From Octadecabacter algicola (GTDB lineage Bacteria; Pseudomonadota; Alphaproteobacteria; Rhodobacterales; Rhodobacteraceae): a stretch of DNA of 64,000 nucleotides. Positions 42,603 to 51,739 of the stretch are shown piece after piece. The notes under the pieces are model-generated. The model saw only the letters and a list, made by a program, of their open reading frames with translations. It did not search any database and was not told the DNA's origin. Location: NCBI RefSeq assembly GCF_021532625.1, contig NZ_JAKGAR010000002.1, positions 124,001 through 188,000 of the forward strand, written 5' to 3'. The translations under genes were made by a program, and so were the position numbers. Numbering within the stretch: position 1 is the first letter of the stretch; the number at the start of each line of letters is the position of its first letter.

Positions 42603-43389
42603 CTTCTTGTGCCTTTCCAAGCAAATCCATCTTAGCCGCCTTCAGCGCCTCATCCGACAACGCGCTGCGATTGAGCGCAAGCAAATCATCTACAAGCCCA
42701 TCATTTGGCCCCGCGTTTTGGGCTGGATGGGGCGTTAATCGGCGGCCTAGATGATCTGGTAACCCGATAAGGTCAATGAGAGGTTGGGCAGGGCCTAATC
42801 CCCCTGTGAGGTCTTTTAGATTAGCGACGTGAACCGCGCCCGTGACAGCCTGTTCCACATCCTGCACAACCGTGGCTAGGTTTGCCGCCCCGCGGTAGGT
42901 TGCCGTGTATTCGGCCTCATCCATCACCAAACGGGATGTACGCAAGTTGTGTTTATACGAAGACCGCAGCCATGCGTCTGGCGCGCGGGTAGTAAATTGA
43001 AACACCACATCAGCGTCGGTTCCGAACACTTCGCGGATGACCGTTTCGGCACGGGCCATCAGGGCAGGGGCGGCTTCGTAATTTGGCTGACCGTCCCGAC
43101 CGGGCATACGCCCCGAAAGATTTTCATCTGAAATAAGAACAGCGCGGTTCTTGACTTCGATCGCGCTCAACACGTCACGCAGGTCCTCTCCGAATTGATC
43201 TAGCAAAGCGTCCGTTCCAAACCGCGAAAAGCGGACGGCCATGCGGGCGGCACCTTTGCGCAATCTACCCGGCAGCACGAGGGCGCAACGCGGATAAATA
43301 TGTTTGCCATTGGCGCGAAGAAATTTTTGGACTGTCGTCGTGCCGGTTTTGTGAAAGCCAGCGTGGACGATCACGCGCGGCCGGGACAT
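42592..43389 (-). CDS. P-loop sulfotransferase-like protein inside the ribosomal operon
   Basis: 265 residues. N-terminal HAGFHKTGTTTVQKFL is the 5'-phosphosulfate-binding loop of PAPS-dependent sulfotransferases; ISDENLSGRMPGRDGQ and VVFQFTTRAPDAWLRSSYKHN correspond to the 3'-phosphate-binding region. Its ATG overlaps the rimM stop by one base (TAATG) and its end overlaps trmD, so it is embedded between two RNA-maturation genes. Acceptor unknown; possibly a carbohydrate or protein. Confidence 0.8.
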   Translation of the reverse strand: MSRPRVIVHAGFHKTGTTTVQKFLRANGKHIYPRCALVLPGRLRKGAARMAVRFSRFGTDALLDQFGEDLRDVLSAIEVKNRAVLISDENLSGRMPGRDGQPNYEAAPALMARAETVIREVFGTDADVVFQFTTRAPDAWLRSSYKHNLRTSRLVMDEAEYTATYRGAANLATVVQDVEQAVTGAVHVANLKDLTGGLGPAQPLIDLIGLPDHLGRRLTPHPAQNAGPNDGLVDDLLALNRSALSDEALKAAKMDLLGKAQEDDG

Positions 43390-43916
43390 TATTCGGCCGT
43401 GTCGTCTTCTGCGAACAACCCACGCGGCGGATCGAGCACAATGCGCCCTGACGCCAGATCAACCGTCGGTACGACGGCCTTTGAAAACGGTACCAATACG
43501 GTGTCTTTGTCGCTTGGGCTGATGATTTCAAGTAGATCGTCCGCGCCGTTGCTCTGAATGGCCTTTACGCGGCCCAGTTCGGCACCGCCGGTGTCATAGG
43601 TCATCAGACCGACAAGGTCGGCGTGGTAAAATTCGTCGTCTGGCAGGGACGGCAGTTGTTCGCGGGTCGCAAACAGCTCCATGCCGCGCAGACCGTCGGC
43701 TTGTTCTTTGGTGGTGATGCCGTCCACGCGCGCAATCAAAGCGCCTTTGGTCTGGCCCTTTAGGACGATTGTCGTGATCAGCGCGCCATCGGCGCGCATC
43801 AACGGTGTGTAATCGGCCAGTGCCTCTGGGTCGGCACAGAATGATTTTAGGCGCACATCCCCATGGACCCCAAAAGATCCAGCGAGTGTTCCGACAATGA
43901 TGCGGTCCTCAGACAT
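43389..43916 (-). CDS. rimM: 16S rRNA processing protein RimM
   Basis: 175 residues. RimM domain with [29 protein letters not shown]-type segment [14 protein letters not shown], and a PRC-barrel second half ending [14 protein letters not shown]. RimM assists assembly of the 30S head and binds uS19. Start set at the ATG 43916; a TTG two codons earlier is possible. Follows rpsP by 70 bp, which contain a hairpin. Confidence 0.95.
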   Translation of the reverse strand: MSEDRIIVGTLAGSFGVHGDVRLKSFCADPEALADYTPLMRADGALITTIVLKGQTKGALIARVDGITTKEQADGLRGMELFATREQLPSLPDDEFYHADLVGLMTYDTGGAELGRVKAIQSNGADDLLEIISPSDKDTVLVPFSKAVVPTVDLASGRIVLDPPRGLFAEDDTAE

Positions 43917-43940
43917 GGGCAAATCCTAGTGCGTCAAAAC

Positions 43941-43966
43941 GGTGGGGCGATCTGTGCCGCCCCACC
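43941..43966 (-). terminator. hairpin between rpsP and rimM, possible attenuator
   Basis: Perfect 9-bp stem GGTGGGGCG / CGCCCCACC with 8-base loop; on the minus strand it is followed by GTTTTG, a weak U tract. Probably reduces readthrough from rpsP into the less needed downstream genes. Confidence 0.55.
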
Positions 43967-43986
43967 AAATAGCGTTAAAGCGGCGC

Positions 43987-44415
43987 TTATTCAGCTGCGG
44001 CTTCTTCTGCTGGTGCTTCCTCAGCAGGAGCTTCTTCTGCAGGTGCAGCAGCAGCTTCGGCAGCAGCTTCAGCGGCAGCAGTAACTTTAGCAGCTTTTTC
44101 TTCAGCGCGATCAACAGCTTTCTTGCCTGGCTCACCTTTTTTAAGGTTTGCGCGCTCTTTCTTCTCAACAACACCAGCTGCTTCGAGGAAACGGGAAATA
44201 CGGTCTGTTGGTTGTGCACCTTCGCCCAACCAGTAGTTGACGCGTTCCATGTTCATCTGAACGCGGTTTTCGTCGTCTTTGGCCAGCAGAGGATTATATG
44301 TGCCGAGCTTTTCTACGTAACGGCCGTCACGTGGCATGCGGGAGTCCGCAGCAACAATACGGTAAAACGGGCGCTTCTTGGAGCCACCGCGTGCGAGGCG
44401 AATTTTCATAGCCAT
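43987..44415 (-). CDS. rpsP: 30S ribosomal protein bS16 with acidic Ala-rich tail
   Basis: 142 residues. Core [21 protein letters not shown] to [12 protein letters not shown] is standard bS16 (about 80 residues). From about residue 85 it has a Lys-rich then Ala/Glu-rich extension with repeats such as [14 protein letters not shown], longer than the family norm; similar low-complexity tails occur in alphaproteobacterial bS16. Lies 13 bp after chorismate mutase. Confidence 0.95.
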   Translation of the reverse strand: MAMKIRLARGGSKKRPFYRIVAADSRMPRDGRYVEKLGTYNPLLAKDDENRVQMNMERVNYWLGEGAQPTDRISRFLEAAGVVEKKERANLKKGEPGKKAVDRAEEKAAKVTAAAEAAAEAAAAPAEEAPAEEAPAEEAAAE

Positions 44416-44428
44416 GATGTTAGTTCCT

Positions 44429-44731
44429 TTAGGGTTTATCTTGATGATTTTTGTGGTGCTGAATGACTTCAGCGATGATGAAGTTGAGAAACTTCTTGGC
44501 GAATTCGGGGTCGAGTGACGCCCTGTCTGCCAAATCTTCTAGTCGTGCGATCTGCGCCTCTTCGCGGGCGGGATCGGACGGGGGAAGGTCGTGGCTGGCT
44601 TTGAGTTTCCCCACAGCCTGCGTGTGCTTGAACCGCTCGCCCAAGGTATAGACGAGGATCGCATCAAGGCGATCAATGCTGTCGCGGTGTTCTTTTAGAA
44701 GGTCCGCCGCGCGGATAACAGCGTCGGTCAT
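44429..44731 (-). CDS. chorismate mutase (AroQ type)
   Basis: 100 residues, all-helical AroQ fold: residues [54 protein letters not shown], with the active-site Arg/Lys pattern (R in helix 1, K in helix 2, and D/R in the PARE segment). Converts chorismate to prephenate for Phe/Tyr synthesis. Its ATG overlaps the GNAT stop (ATGA). Located in the ribosomal operon in many alphaproteobacteria. Confidence 0.88.
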   Translation of the reverse strand: MTDAVIRAADLLKEHRDSIDRLDAILVYTLGERFKHTQAVGKLKASHDLPPSDPAREEAQIARLEDLADRASLDPEFAKKFLNFIIAEVIQHHKNHQDKP

Positions 44732-45291
44732 GTCAGGCTCCCTTTGTGGTGACGCCAAATGTTGACGAGTGGGCTGCCTTCGTCGCCGAAATCCCCACCC
44801 GGTGCATTGGCGATGCGGGTTTCTTCTGCATCAAACGTAGCGCCCAGTGCTTTTGCCACGGCGACAGAGGCGTCGTTGCCTTCATCAATGTGGCTTTGGG
44901 CTGTGTTCGTACCAATCACGTCCCAAGCCCAAGGAATGACCGTGCGCATAGCTTCAGTCGCGTAGCCTTTGCCTTCATAAGCCGCGTCATAAAGCGCCCA
45001 GCCGAATTCAGGTTCTTCGATATTCACGGGGTGAAAAACACCAAACCCACCCAAAGGTGCTTCTGGATCAGACTTAAGTGCACCGATGAAATAGCCATAG
45101 CCACGCAGCATCCATTGACCAAGAAAACCTGCGAAACTGCGTGCGGCATAGCCTTCGACAACAGGCCCGCCAACGAATTTCGCGCGTTCCGACATCAAAA
45201 ACGCCATGAACGCCTTCGCATCCGACAGCATAGCTGGACGCAGCACCAGACGCTCTGTTTCAAGCGTGGGTATGGTGACGGTCAAAGTCAT
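44728..45291 (-). CDS. GNAT-family N-acetyltransferase (RimJ/RimL type)
   Basis: 187 residues. TLETERLVLRPAMLSDAKAFMAF start and EPEFGWALYDAAYEGKGYATEAMR acetyl-CoA-binding block identify the RimJ/RimL-like Acetyltransf_3 group. May acetylate a ribosomal protein or small molecule. Overlaps ffh by four bases and chorismate mutase by four, so all three are coupled. Confidence 0.87.
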   Translation of the reverse strand: MTLTVTIPTLETERLVLRPAMLSDAKAFMAFLMSERAKFVGGPVVEGYAARSFAGFLGQWMLRGYGYFIGALKSDPEAPLGGFGVFHPVNIEEPEFGWALYDAAYEGKGYATEAMRTVIPWAWDVIGTNTAQSHIDEGNDASVAVAKALGATFDAEETRIANAPGGDFGDEGSPLVNIWRHHKGSLT

Positions 45292-46784
45292 TTCTTTTTG
45301 CCGAACCCAGACAGGCCGGGGGGCAGCGCTGAGCCGCCCAAACCAGGCAAGCCGCCAGCTGGCATATTTGCGCCTAATTGTTTTGCGGCTGCTTCCATTG
45401 CGGCTGGGTCGTTCATGTCCGGCATACCGCCGCCTTTGCCCATCATGCCCTTCATGGCTTGCTTAAGCATGCCACCTTTACCCATTTTGCCCATCTTCTT
45501 CATCATGTCCGACATCTGTCGGTGCATTTTGATCAGTTGGTTGAGTTCGCGGACCTCAAGGCCTGCACCGGCCGCAATGCGTTTCTTGCGGGATGCCTGC
45601 AACAACTGCGGGTTTGCGCGTTCTTTTTTGGTCATCGAATTGATCAGCGCGATCTGGCGTTTCAAAACGCTGTCGTCCATGCCGGATTCTTCGATCTGTT
45701 TGGCGGCTTTCTTCATGCCGGGCATCATGCCCATCATGCCTTCCATGCCGCCCATTTTCATCATCTGGTCGAGCTGCATTTTCATGTCGTTCATGTTGAA
45801 CCGGCCCTTTTGGAACCGTTTCATCATACGTTCGGCTTGCTCGGCCTCGATGGTTTCTTGGGCTTTTTCAACGAGCGACACGATATCGCCCATGCCAAGG
45901 ATACGGCCTGCGACGCGATCAGCATGGAATTCTTCGATCGCGTCCATCTTTTCGCCAAGACCAACGTAGCGGATCGGTTTGCCAGTGACGGCACGCATGG
46001 ACAGGGCTGCACCACCGCGACCATCGCCATCCATTCGTGTCAGAACAACGCCGGAAATGCCGATGCGTTCATCAAAGTTTTCAGCGGTGTGAACGGCGTC
46101 CTGACCCGTCAGGCCATCAACCACCAGCAACGTCTCGCGCGGGTTGGCGACATCGCGCACCGCTTCGACCTGCTGCATAAGTTCTTCGTCAATCGACAAA
46201 CGGCCCGCAGTATCGAGCATGTAGACGTCATAACCACCAAGTCCGGCTTGGGTCTTGGCACGCTTGGCGATCTGTACGGGGTTCTCGCCCTTTACGATCG
46301 GCAGAGTGTCCACGCCGATTTGCGAACCAAGGATCGCCAGCTGTTCCATCGCGGCAGGGCGGTTAACGTCAAGCGATGCCATAAGGACGCGCTTGCCTTC
46401 ACGCTCAAACATCCGCTTGGCAAGTTTCGCCGTCGTTGTTGTCTTACCAGAGCCCTGCAGGCCCACCATCAGGATCGGCGCAGGCGGGTTGTCGATTTTC
46501 AGTTTGCCGTCGCCACCGTCACCGGCAAGCACATGCACCAACTCGTCGTGAACAATCTTGACGACCTGCTGACCGGGTGTGACCGATTTCGTGACAGACT
46601 GGCCAGAGGCCTTATCTTGGACGGCTTTGATGAAATCCCGCGCGACTGGTAGGGAAACGTCAGCCTCAAGCAGCGCAACGCGCACTTCGCGCAACGCTGT
46701 TTTGACGTCGTCCTCAGACAACGCACCTTGTTTGGTGAGGCGATCAAAGACGCCACCTAGGCGATCTGAAAGTGACTCGAACAT
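45288..46784 (-). CDS. ffh: signal recognition particle protein Ffh
   Basis: 498 residues from MFESLSDRLGGVFDRL at 46784. N domain, then GTPase with GLQGSGKTTTTAKLA, DTAGRLSIDEELM, TRMDGDGRGGAALS and closing GLGEKMDAIEEF; the C-terminal M domain is methionine-rich (QMMKMGGMEGMMGMMPGM), binding signal peptides and 4.5S RNA. Longer frame to 46838 lacks support. First gene of a seven-gene operon down to trmD. Confidence 0.96.
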   Translation of the reverse strand: MFESLSDRLGGVFDRLTKQGALSEDDVKTALREVRVALLEADVSLPVARDFIKAVQDKASGQSVTKSVTPGQQVVKIVHDELVHVLAGDGGDGKLKIDNPPAPILMVGLQGSGKTTTTAKLAKRMFEREGKRVLMASLDVNRPAAMEQLAILGSQIGVDTLPIVKGENPVQIAKRAKTQAGLGGYDVYMLDTAGRLSIDEELMQQVEAVRDVANPRETLLVVDGLTGQDAVHTAENFDERIGISGVVLTRMDGDGRGGAALSMRAVTGKPIRYVGLGEKMDAIEEFHADRVAGRILGMGDIVSLVEKAQETIEAEQAERMMKRFQKGRFNMNDMKMQLDQMMKMGGMEGMMGMMPGMKKAAKQIEESGMDDSVLKRQIALINSMTKKERANPQLLQASRKKRIAAGAGLEVRELNQLIKMHRQMSDMMKKMGKMGKGGMLKQAMKGMMGKGGGMPDMNDPAAMEAAAKQLGANMPAGGLPGLGGSALPPGLSGFGKKK

Positions 46785-46955
46785 GGGCGCATCCTTTGCG
46801 GCGGTTTCATCGGTGCCCCCAATATAGGGACGATTCAAAGCAGTTTTACCCCAGTGGGCGCAACGCGCTGACTGAGGGCGATCCCTGCATAGGCAAGGAC
46901 CGGAGGTTTAAAACTCCGGATTTGAAAGAGCGTTTAGGCCTGAGAGGCTGTCGAG

Positions 46956-47504
46956 TCAAGCGCTGGCTGAAGAGCAAGCCGTTGTCAAAACCTGACTTCG
47001 GCGTTCATGGCGATTCAGCCACATCTTGATGCCTCTCTGAATGCGATAGACATCTACTTCATCCCCCTGACCAACAAATATGGGCCGCGGCTGTGTCGAG
47101 AGGTTCAGGACCACATGATAGGTCCGTTTTTCGCGGGTTTGGCCGGACTTGGTCCTGTAGGTTTCCGTGTGCTCATGAAGTGCGGCGCCAGAGACGTCAC
47201 TTAAGGGAAACGTTTTCACGGTTTGACGTGTGCCCCAACGGCCTTTGTAAATCGCAGCGAGATTGTAGTCCGATTCAAAAACCAGCTGCCAGTTTTCGTA
47301 GGTGTCCCAGACCCATTTGAAGATGGTGAACGGTACAACCACTCCAGCGCCCATAGCCATGAGGCGCTCAGTTGGTTCATCAACGTGAGATAGCAACCAC
47401 ACCCATAGAGGTGTGCAGAGCAGGAAAACCAATGCGAGTGCAAAGCGGTGCCAGCTGTAGCCACGAATGATGAGTGTCTCGTCGGTGTCTTTCGCAAAGT
47501 ACAT
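46956..47504 (-). CDS. membrane protein with two spans, unknown function
   Basis: 182 residues. Two hydrophobic segments at about 20-38 and 48-66 near the N-terminus, then a soluble PH-like beta-rich part (VKTFPLSDVSGAALHEHTETYRTK, YHVVLNLSTQPRPIFVGQGDEVDVYRIQ). GAAAGGCGG precedes the ATG. Not assigned to a named family. A weak hairpin CCGGAG/CTCCGG (46900-46919) lies downstream. Confidence 0.65.
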   Translation of the reverse strand: MYFAKDTDETLIIRGYSWHRFALALVFLLCTPLWVWLLSHVDEPTERLMAMGAGVVVPFTIFKWVWDTYENWQLVFESDYNLAAIYKGRWGTRQTVKTFPLSDVSGAALHEHTETYRTKSGQTREKRTYHVVLNLSTQPRPIFVGQGDEVDVYRIQRGIKMWLNRHERRSQVLTTACSSASA

Positions 47505-47552
47505 GGGCCGCCTTTCTGACCTTAGTCAAACGCGGCCCATGGGCTAAGTCAA

Positions 47553-48092
47553 TCAAGCGGCGAGTGGCGGCACAATGTCTTTGGCAGCCACGAATTCGAC
47601 GTCCGTGATGCCGATGAACCCAAGGAAAACACGTAAGTGAGAGGATAGAAAGTCCATTTCGCTACCCACGGGAACACCGCCACTCGCCACGGCGATTATA
47701 GCTTTCTTTCCTGTCAAAAGACCCTCGGGCCCGTTTTCTGAATAACGAAACGTCACGCGGGGCCGAGCAATCAGATCCATCCATGCCTTTAGCGACGCAG
47801 GAGCGGCGAAGTTGTAAATCGGGGTGCCAATAACAATTACGTCTGCCGCAGCAGCCTCAGCGACGATCTCGTCGGACAATTCAAGGCGCTCGGCGTCTTC
47901 GGCGCTGCGTGTATCTGGGTCAGTTAAACGGGCATCCGCCCATGGACCGTCAATCTGTGGCAGGGGAGTTTGGGCAAGGTCACGGTAAGTGACTGTGCCA
48001 CCCAGGTCCGCGACCAACTTGGCAGATGCCGCGCGGCTAACGCTGGTGGTGGTCGTGTTCGCAGATGCGTCGATATGAAGGATGTGTGTCAT
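47553..48092 (-). CDS. azoR: FMN-dependent NADH-azoreductase (AzoR)
   Basis: 179 residues, flavodoxin-like fold: ILHIDASANTTTTSVSR FMN phosphate loop, TPIYNFAAPASLKAWMDLIAR and the GVPVGSEMDF loop. AzoR reduces quinones and azo dyes by two electrons with NADH, protecting from quinone stress. ATG at 48092 has GAGG upstream. It is divergent from a LysR regulator with about 100 bp between them, a common regulator/target arrangement. Confidence 0.88.
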   Translation of the reverse strand: MTHILHIDASANTTTTSVSRAASAKLVADLGGTVTYRDLAQTPLPQIDGPWADARLTDPDTRSAEDAERLELSDEIVAEAAAADVIVIGTPIYNFAAPASLKAWMDLIARPRVTFRYSENGPEGLLTGKKAIIAVASGGVPVGSEMDFLSSHLRVFLGFIGITDVEFVAAKDIVPPLAA

Positions 48093-48195
48093 TTGGGACC
48101 TCATGAATGTGTGATGTTAGTCATATGGCCTTTGCGCCTGCGAACGCTATAATCCATTTTCAACAGGTCATGTTCATATTTGCACAGGGGTCATC

Positions 48196-49074
48196 ATGGA
48201 CAATTGGGATGAAATTCGCACAGCTTATCAGGTGGCTCAAATTGGCACCGTAAGTGGCGCCGCAGATGCGCTGGGCGTTCACCACGCCACGGTCATCCGC
48301 CATATCGATGCGTTGGAAGAACGGCTCGGTGTGAAGCTGTTCCAGCGGCACGCACGGGGCTACACAGCAACGGAGGCCGGCCAAGACCTAATGCAGGTCG
48401 CGACGACGACCGATGATCAGTTTGCACAATTAGAAGGCCGTATTCGCGGGCACGGCGAAGGCGTCTCTGGTGATTTGGTTGTCACATCGTTGGTAATGCT
48501 ATCGCCCGTACTTACACCGGTCCTTGCCAAATTCCGGCGGGAGAACCCTGACCTTACGGTGCGTTTCTTGACCGGCGATCGACTGTTCCGCCTTGAGTAC
48601 GGTGAAGCGCATGTTGCAATTCGTGCGGGCAAAGCGCCTGATCAACCCGACAACGTGGTACAACCGTTCATGTCACAAAGCATCCATTTGGTCGCCGCGC
48701 CTTCTTACATCGAACAATATGGGGCTCCATCTGGAGAGGACGATCTGAAGAACCATTGGTTCGTAGGTAACGACGACAGAGGCAGCCGCGCCCCGTTTTA
48801 TCAGTGGCTAATCAGTAAAGTTCCGCACAACAACATTGTTTTCCGTACGACCGACATCCGTTCAACGATGGATGCAGTTCGGGCCGGAGCGGGCATTGGA
48901 TTTGTGTCATCACTTGTTCTCAAGTCGCACCCAGAACTGGTCGAAGTTATTCCACCTAAGCCGGATTGGTCGGGGGACCTATGGCTTGTGACGCATGTTG
49001 ATTTGCATCGCACGACGAAGGTTCAGGCATTTTTGTCATTCCTCAAGGAGGAGGCAAAGGGCTGGGAGATTTAG
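48196..49074 (+). CDS. LysR-family transcriptional regulator
   Basis: 292 residues. Winged helix at 1-65 (WDEIRTAYQVAQIGTVSGAADALGVHHATVIRHIDALEERLG) and a periplasmic-binding-like effector domain at about 90-290. A TATAAT at 48148-48153 is a possible -10 of this gene. Most likely controls the divergent azoR; effector unknown (probably a quinone or electrophile). Confidence 0.88.
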   Translation: MDNWDEIRTAYQVAQIGTVSGAADALGVHHATVIRHIDALEERLGVKLFQRHARGYTATEAGQDLMQVATTTDDQFAQLEGRIRGHGEGVSGDLVVTSLVMLSPVLTPVLAKFRRENPDLTVRFLTGDRLFRLEYGEAHVAIRAGKAPDQPDNVVQPFMSQSIHLVAAPSYIEQYGAPSGEDDLKNHWFVGNDDRGSRAPFYQWLISKVPHNNIVFRTTDIRSTMDAVRAGAGIGFVSSLVLKSHPELVEVIPPKPDWSGDLWLVTHVDLHRTTKVQAFLSFLKEEAKGWEI

Positions 49075-49130
49075 CTATCCGAATAGGTGGTCAATGACGG
49101 CGCGGTGGCGGCAGCGCTATTGAATCAGGC

Positions 49131-49484
49131 TTATTCCGAGGCGATGTCCTCGTTCGGAAGTTCTAGCGCCAGGAATCTTTCAAAATCATCAAGATTGACG
49201 GCTTCGAACTGGCCAAACCCCTGCATCCATATGGACGCTTCCTTAAGGGCATCTGGTTCCAGCTTGCACCATTTCACACGCCCTCGCTTTTCTTGGCTGA
49301 TGAGGCCTGCTGAGGTTAAGACCTGTAAATGCTTGGAGATCGCGGCCAACGACATTTCGAACGGTTCAGCCACATCGGTCACGGCCATATCGTCCTCTAG
49401 CAGCATCGCAAGGATCGCGCGGCGGGTCGGATCGCCAAGGGCGGCGAAAACAGTATCAAGCTTGAGTGTCGATGTCGTGGCCAT
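49131..49484 (-). CDS. ArsR-family repressor
   Basis: 117 residues. Winged helix with GDPTRRAILAMLLEDDMAVTDVAEPFEMSLAAISKHLQVL. No cysteine pair for a metal is present, so it is probably not a metal sensor. The ATG lacks a Shine-Dalgarno sequence and coincides with the predicted transcript start. A partner target (often an SRPBCC/AHSA1 gene) is not adjacent here; the neighbouring genes are lysR and the atp operon. Confidence 0.87.
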   Translation of the reverse strand: MATTSTLKLDTVFAALGDPTRRAILAMLLEDDMAVTDVAEPFEMSLAAISKHLQVLTSAGLISQEKRGRVKWCKLEPDALKEASIWMQGFGQFEAVNLDDFERFLALELPNEDIASE

Positions 49485-49489
49485 ACGTG

Positions 49490-49530
49490 TATTGAGCGCA
49501 ACACGCGGTAAACGTCAACCAAATGGTTGA
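49490..49530 (-). promoter_or_regulatory. ArsR promoter with TCAACC-N4-GGTTGA operator
   Basis: On the minus strand: TTGACG (-35, 49518-49513), 17-bp spacer, TCAATA (-10, 49495-49490), transcript start at about 49484, the first base of the ATG. The perfect inverted repeat TCAACC-AAAT-GGTTGA (49515-49530) overlaps the -35. Confidence 0.7.
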
Positions 49531-49632
49531 ATAACGCAAAACGCGATCCTGACGTTGCCTGCGTCAAAATGACCAGCCTTTCTCGAAATTAAATCATTTT
49601 ATTTCAGTGAGTTAATGAACAGATTCAATCTG

Positions 49633-49661
49633 TTGACTCTAAGCCTGTGCAACCTTAGACC
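49633..49661 (+). promoter_or_regulatory. candidate promoter of the F0 ATP synthase operon
   Basis: TTGACT (49633-49638), 17-bp spacer, TAGACC (49656-49661), about 28 bp before the atpI ATG. Confidence 0.55.
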
Positions 49662-49688
49662 ACCGGCAACCAAGGCAGGGGCCTCTTC

Positions 49689-50030
49689 ATGTCCGATCCG
49701 GCTGACCATGACGATCAATCGACGCGCTTAAAAGCGCTGGAAGATCGGATTGCAGCAGCAAAGGGCGACGATAAGAAACCTCAGTCAGAAGAGCACTATT
49801 CGCAGGCCAACATGGCATGGCGCATGGTGATTGAATTGGTCGCCGGTCTAGGGATCGGGTTTGGCATCGGGTACGGGCTGGACGTTTTGTTCGGTACAAT
49901 GCCCATCTTTATGGTGCTGTTTATATTTTTCGGCCTCGCAGCCGGTGTTAAGACCATGATGCGAAGCGCCGCCGAGATGCAGAATGAAGCGTTGGCAAAG
50001 CAAGCCGACAAACACGAGGACGAAGACTGA
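49689..50030 (+). CDS. atpI: ATP synthase protein I
   Basis: 113 residues with a charged N-terminus and two membrane segments ([22 protein letters not shown] and [19 protein letters not shown]). AtpI helps assemble the c-ring. First gene of the F0 operon; its stop overlaps the atpB start by one base (TGATG). Reads from the candidate promoter just upstream. Confidence 0.92.
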   Translation: MSDPADHDDQSTRLKALEDRIAAAKGDDKKPQSEEHYSQANMAWRMVIELVAGLGIGFGIGYGLDVLFGTMPIFMVLFIFFGLAAGVKTMMRSAAEMQNEALAKQADKHEDED

Positions 50031-50788
50031 TGGCAGACGAAGCACACAGCGCAGAGGGCGGATTGTCCTTTCACCCCCTCGACCAGTTTGAAGTCCACCG
50101 CCTGTTTGGCGAAGGCCCGATCCACTGGTACACGATCACCAACGTAACAATGTGGATGGCGATTGCCGTGGTTTGCATCGTTCTCTTGTTGGTTATCGGC
50201 ACACGCAAACGCGCAGTTGTTCCAAGCCGTACCCAGTCCGTTGCCGAAACACTTTATGGTTTCGTCTATACAATGGTCGAAGACGTGACGGGTAAAGACG
50301 GGATCAAATACTTTCCGTATATCTTTACGCTCTTTATCTTCATCCTGATTTCGAACTTCCTTGGTTTGCTGCCAATGTCGTTCACAACAACTTCTCACAT
50401 CGCAGTTACAGCGATCCTTGCTTTTGCAGTCTTCTTTACGGTCACAATCATTGGCTTTGTAAAGAACGGCGCAGCCTTCTTGGGACTCTTCTGGGTGTCT
50501 TCAGCACCTTTGGCGCTGCGCCCGATCCTCGCGATCATTGAAGTTATCTCTTACTTTGTACGCCCGGTTAGCCACTCCATTCGTTTGGCAGGTAACCTGA
50601 TGGCGGGCCACGCGGTTCTCAAGGTTTTCGCGGGCTTTGCACAAGTAGGCTTTATCATCGCACCGGTCGCCATCCTCGGCGTTGTCGCGATCTACGCTCT
50701 CGAAGTTCTGGTGTCCGCGATCCAGGCCTACGTATTCACAATCCTGACGTGCGTTTACCTGAAAGACGCGCTTCACCCGTCACACTAA
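50030..50788 (+). CDS. atpB: F0F1 ATP synthase subunit a
   Basis: 252 residues, several membrane helices. [17 protein letters not shown] carries the essential proton-path arginine, and [18 protein letters not shown] is the conserved C-terminus. Forms the proton half-channels with the c-ring. Confidence 0.96.
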   Translation: MADEAHSAEGGLSFHPLDQFEVHRLFGEGPIHWYTITNVTMWMAIAVVCIVLLLVIGTRKRAVVPSRTQSVAETLYGFVYTMVEDVTGKDGIKYFPYIFTLFIFILISNFLGLLPMSFTTTSHIAVTAILAFAVFFTVTIIGFVKNGAAFLGLFWVSSAPLALRPILAIIEVISYFVRPVSHSIRLAGNLMAGHAVLKVFAGFAQVGFIIAPVAILGVVAIYALEVLVSAIQAYVFTILTCVYLKDALHPSH

Positions 50789-50855
50789 TTACTAAGAATG
50801 CTACCTCGGGGAAAAGCCTCGGGGTGCTAAACTTCCAATCGTAAGGAGATACATT

Positions 50856-51083
50856 ATGGAAGGCGAACTCGCACACATCGGCGCTGGCTTGGCTGCAATC
50901 GGATCCGGCGCTGCCGCAATCGGTGTTGGTCACGTAGCTGGCAACTTCCTCGCAGGCGCACTGCGTAACCCGTCAGCTGCTGCTGGCCAGACTGCTACGC
51001 TGTTCATCGGCATCGCATTCGCAGAAGCTTTGGGGATCTTCTCGTTCCTCGTAGCACTTCTGCTGATGTTCGCTGTCGGCTAA
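50856..51083 (+). CDS. atpE: F0F1 ATP synthase subunit c
   Basis: 75 residues, hairpin of two membrane helices. The glycine-rich first helix ([20 protein letters not shown]), polar loop RNPSA and the carboxylate in [15 protein letters not shown] are present. AAGGAG precedes the ATG. Followed by a strong stem-loop before atpF'. Confidence 0.96.
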   Translation: MEGELAHIGAGLAAIGSGAAAIGVGHVAGNFLAGALRNPSAAAGQTATLFIGIAFAEALGIFSFLVALLLMFAVG

Positions 51084-51108
51084 GGCACGACATTACGATC
51101 CTTACGCT

Positions 51109-51138
51109 TAGGGGGAAATCTAACGGTTTCCCCCTAAT
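51109..51138 (+). other. intra-operon stem-loop after atpE
   Basis: Perfect 11-bp inverted repeat TTAGGGGGAAA / TTTCCCCCTAA with an 8-base loop and no T run after it. Position after atpE suggests 3'-end stabilisation or partial termination that raises subunit c output relative to b and b'. Confidence 0.6.
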
Positions 51139-51205
51139 GTAAGACCCCCGATATCGTCGCGTTCAGCGGCGGAATCAATTTAGATCATCGAGAGGGATGT
51201 GAAAC

Positions 51206-51736
51206 ATGGCTGATACAGCAGTCGAACATGGGGCCGAAGCTGGCGGGGCAGGAATGCCACAGCTAGATTTCTCGACCTTCCCGAACCAGATTTTCTGGCT
51301 CGTGGTCACGTTGATCGTGATCTATTTCATCTTGTCCCGTGTGGCTCTGCCACGCATTGGCGCGGTCTTGGCCGAACGTCAGGGCACGATCACAAATGAC
51401 ATTGCCGCCGCCGAAGAGCTAAAGCAACGCGCACAGGAGGCCGAGGCCGCCTACGAAAAAGCGCTTGTAGATGCCCGCGCGGAAGCTGGCAAAATCGTCG
51501 ACACCGCCAAGGCGGACATCCAAGCTGAGCTTGATGTTCAACTGGCAAAAGCCGACGCTGAAATTGCCGCTCAAACGGCTGAAAGCGAAAAAGCAATCGC
51601 CGAAATTCAGGCTGGTGCTGCGGACGCGGTGAAAGCCGTCGCCAAAGACACTGCCAAAGAAATCGTCGCTGCGATGGGTGGCAAGGCCGATGCGAAAGCA
51701 ATCACCGCCGCTGTCACTGCACGGATGAAAGGGTAA
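51206..51736 (+). CDS. F0F1 ATP synthase subunit b'
   Basis: 176 residues. One N-terminal membrane anchor ([23 protein letters not shown]) followed by a long charged coiled coil. The separate b' subunit is typical of photosynthetic-type alphaproteobacterial ATP synthases, where b and b' form the heterodimeric outer stalk. Three-base gap to atpF. Usually called atpF' or atpG. Confidence 0.94.
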   Translation: MADTAVEHGAEAGGAGMPQLDFSTFPNQIFWLVVTLIVIYFILSRVALPRIGAVLAERQGTITNDIAAAEELKQRAQEAEAAYEKALVDARAEAGKIVDTAKADIQAELDVQLAKADAEIAAQTAESEKAIAEIQAGAADAVKAVAKDTAKEIVAAMGGKADAKAITAAVTARMKG

Positions 51737-51739
51737 GCC

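Noticed and set aside
44746-45969. 407-residue plus-strand frame across GNAT and ffh
   Set aside because: Spans two coupled minus-strand genes and has no recognisable domain.
45378-46652. 424-residue plus-strand frame opposite ffh
   Set aside because: His/Phe-rich shadow of the Ffh coding sequence.
46900-46919. CCGGAG/CTCCGG hairpin as terminator of the 46956 gene
   Set aside because: Six base pairs with an A/T loop and no U tract; too weak to call.
50801-50830. Possible hairpin between atpB and atpE
   Set aside because: CTCGGGG occurs twice as a direct, not inverted, repeat, so no stem forms.
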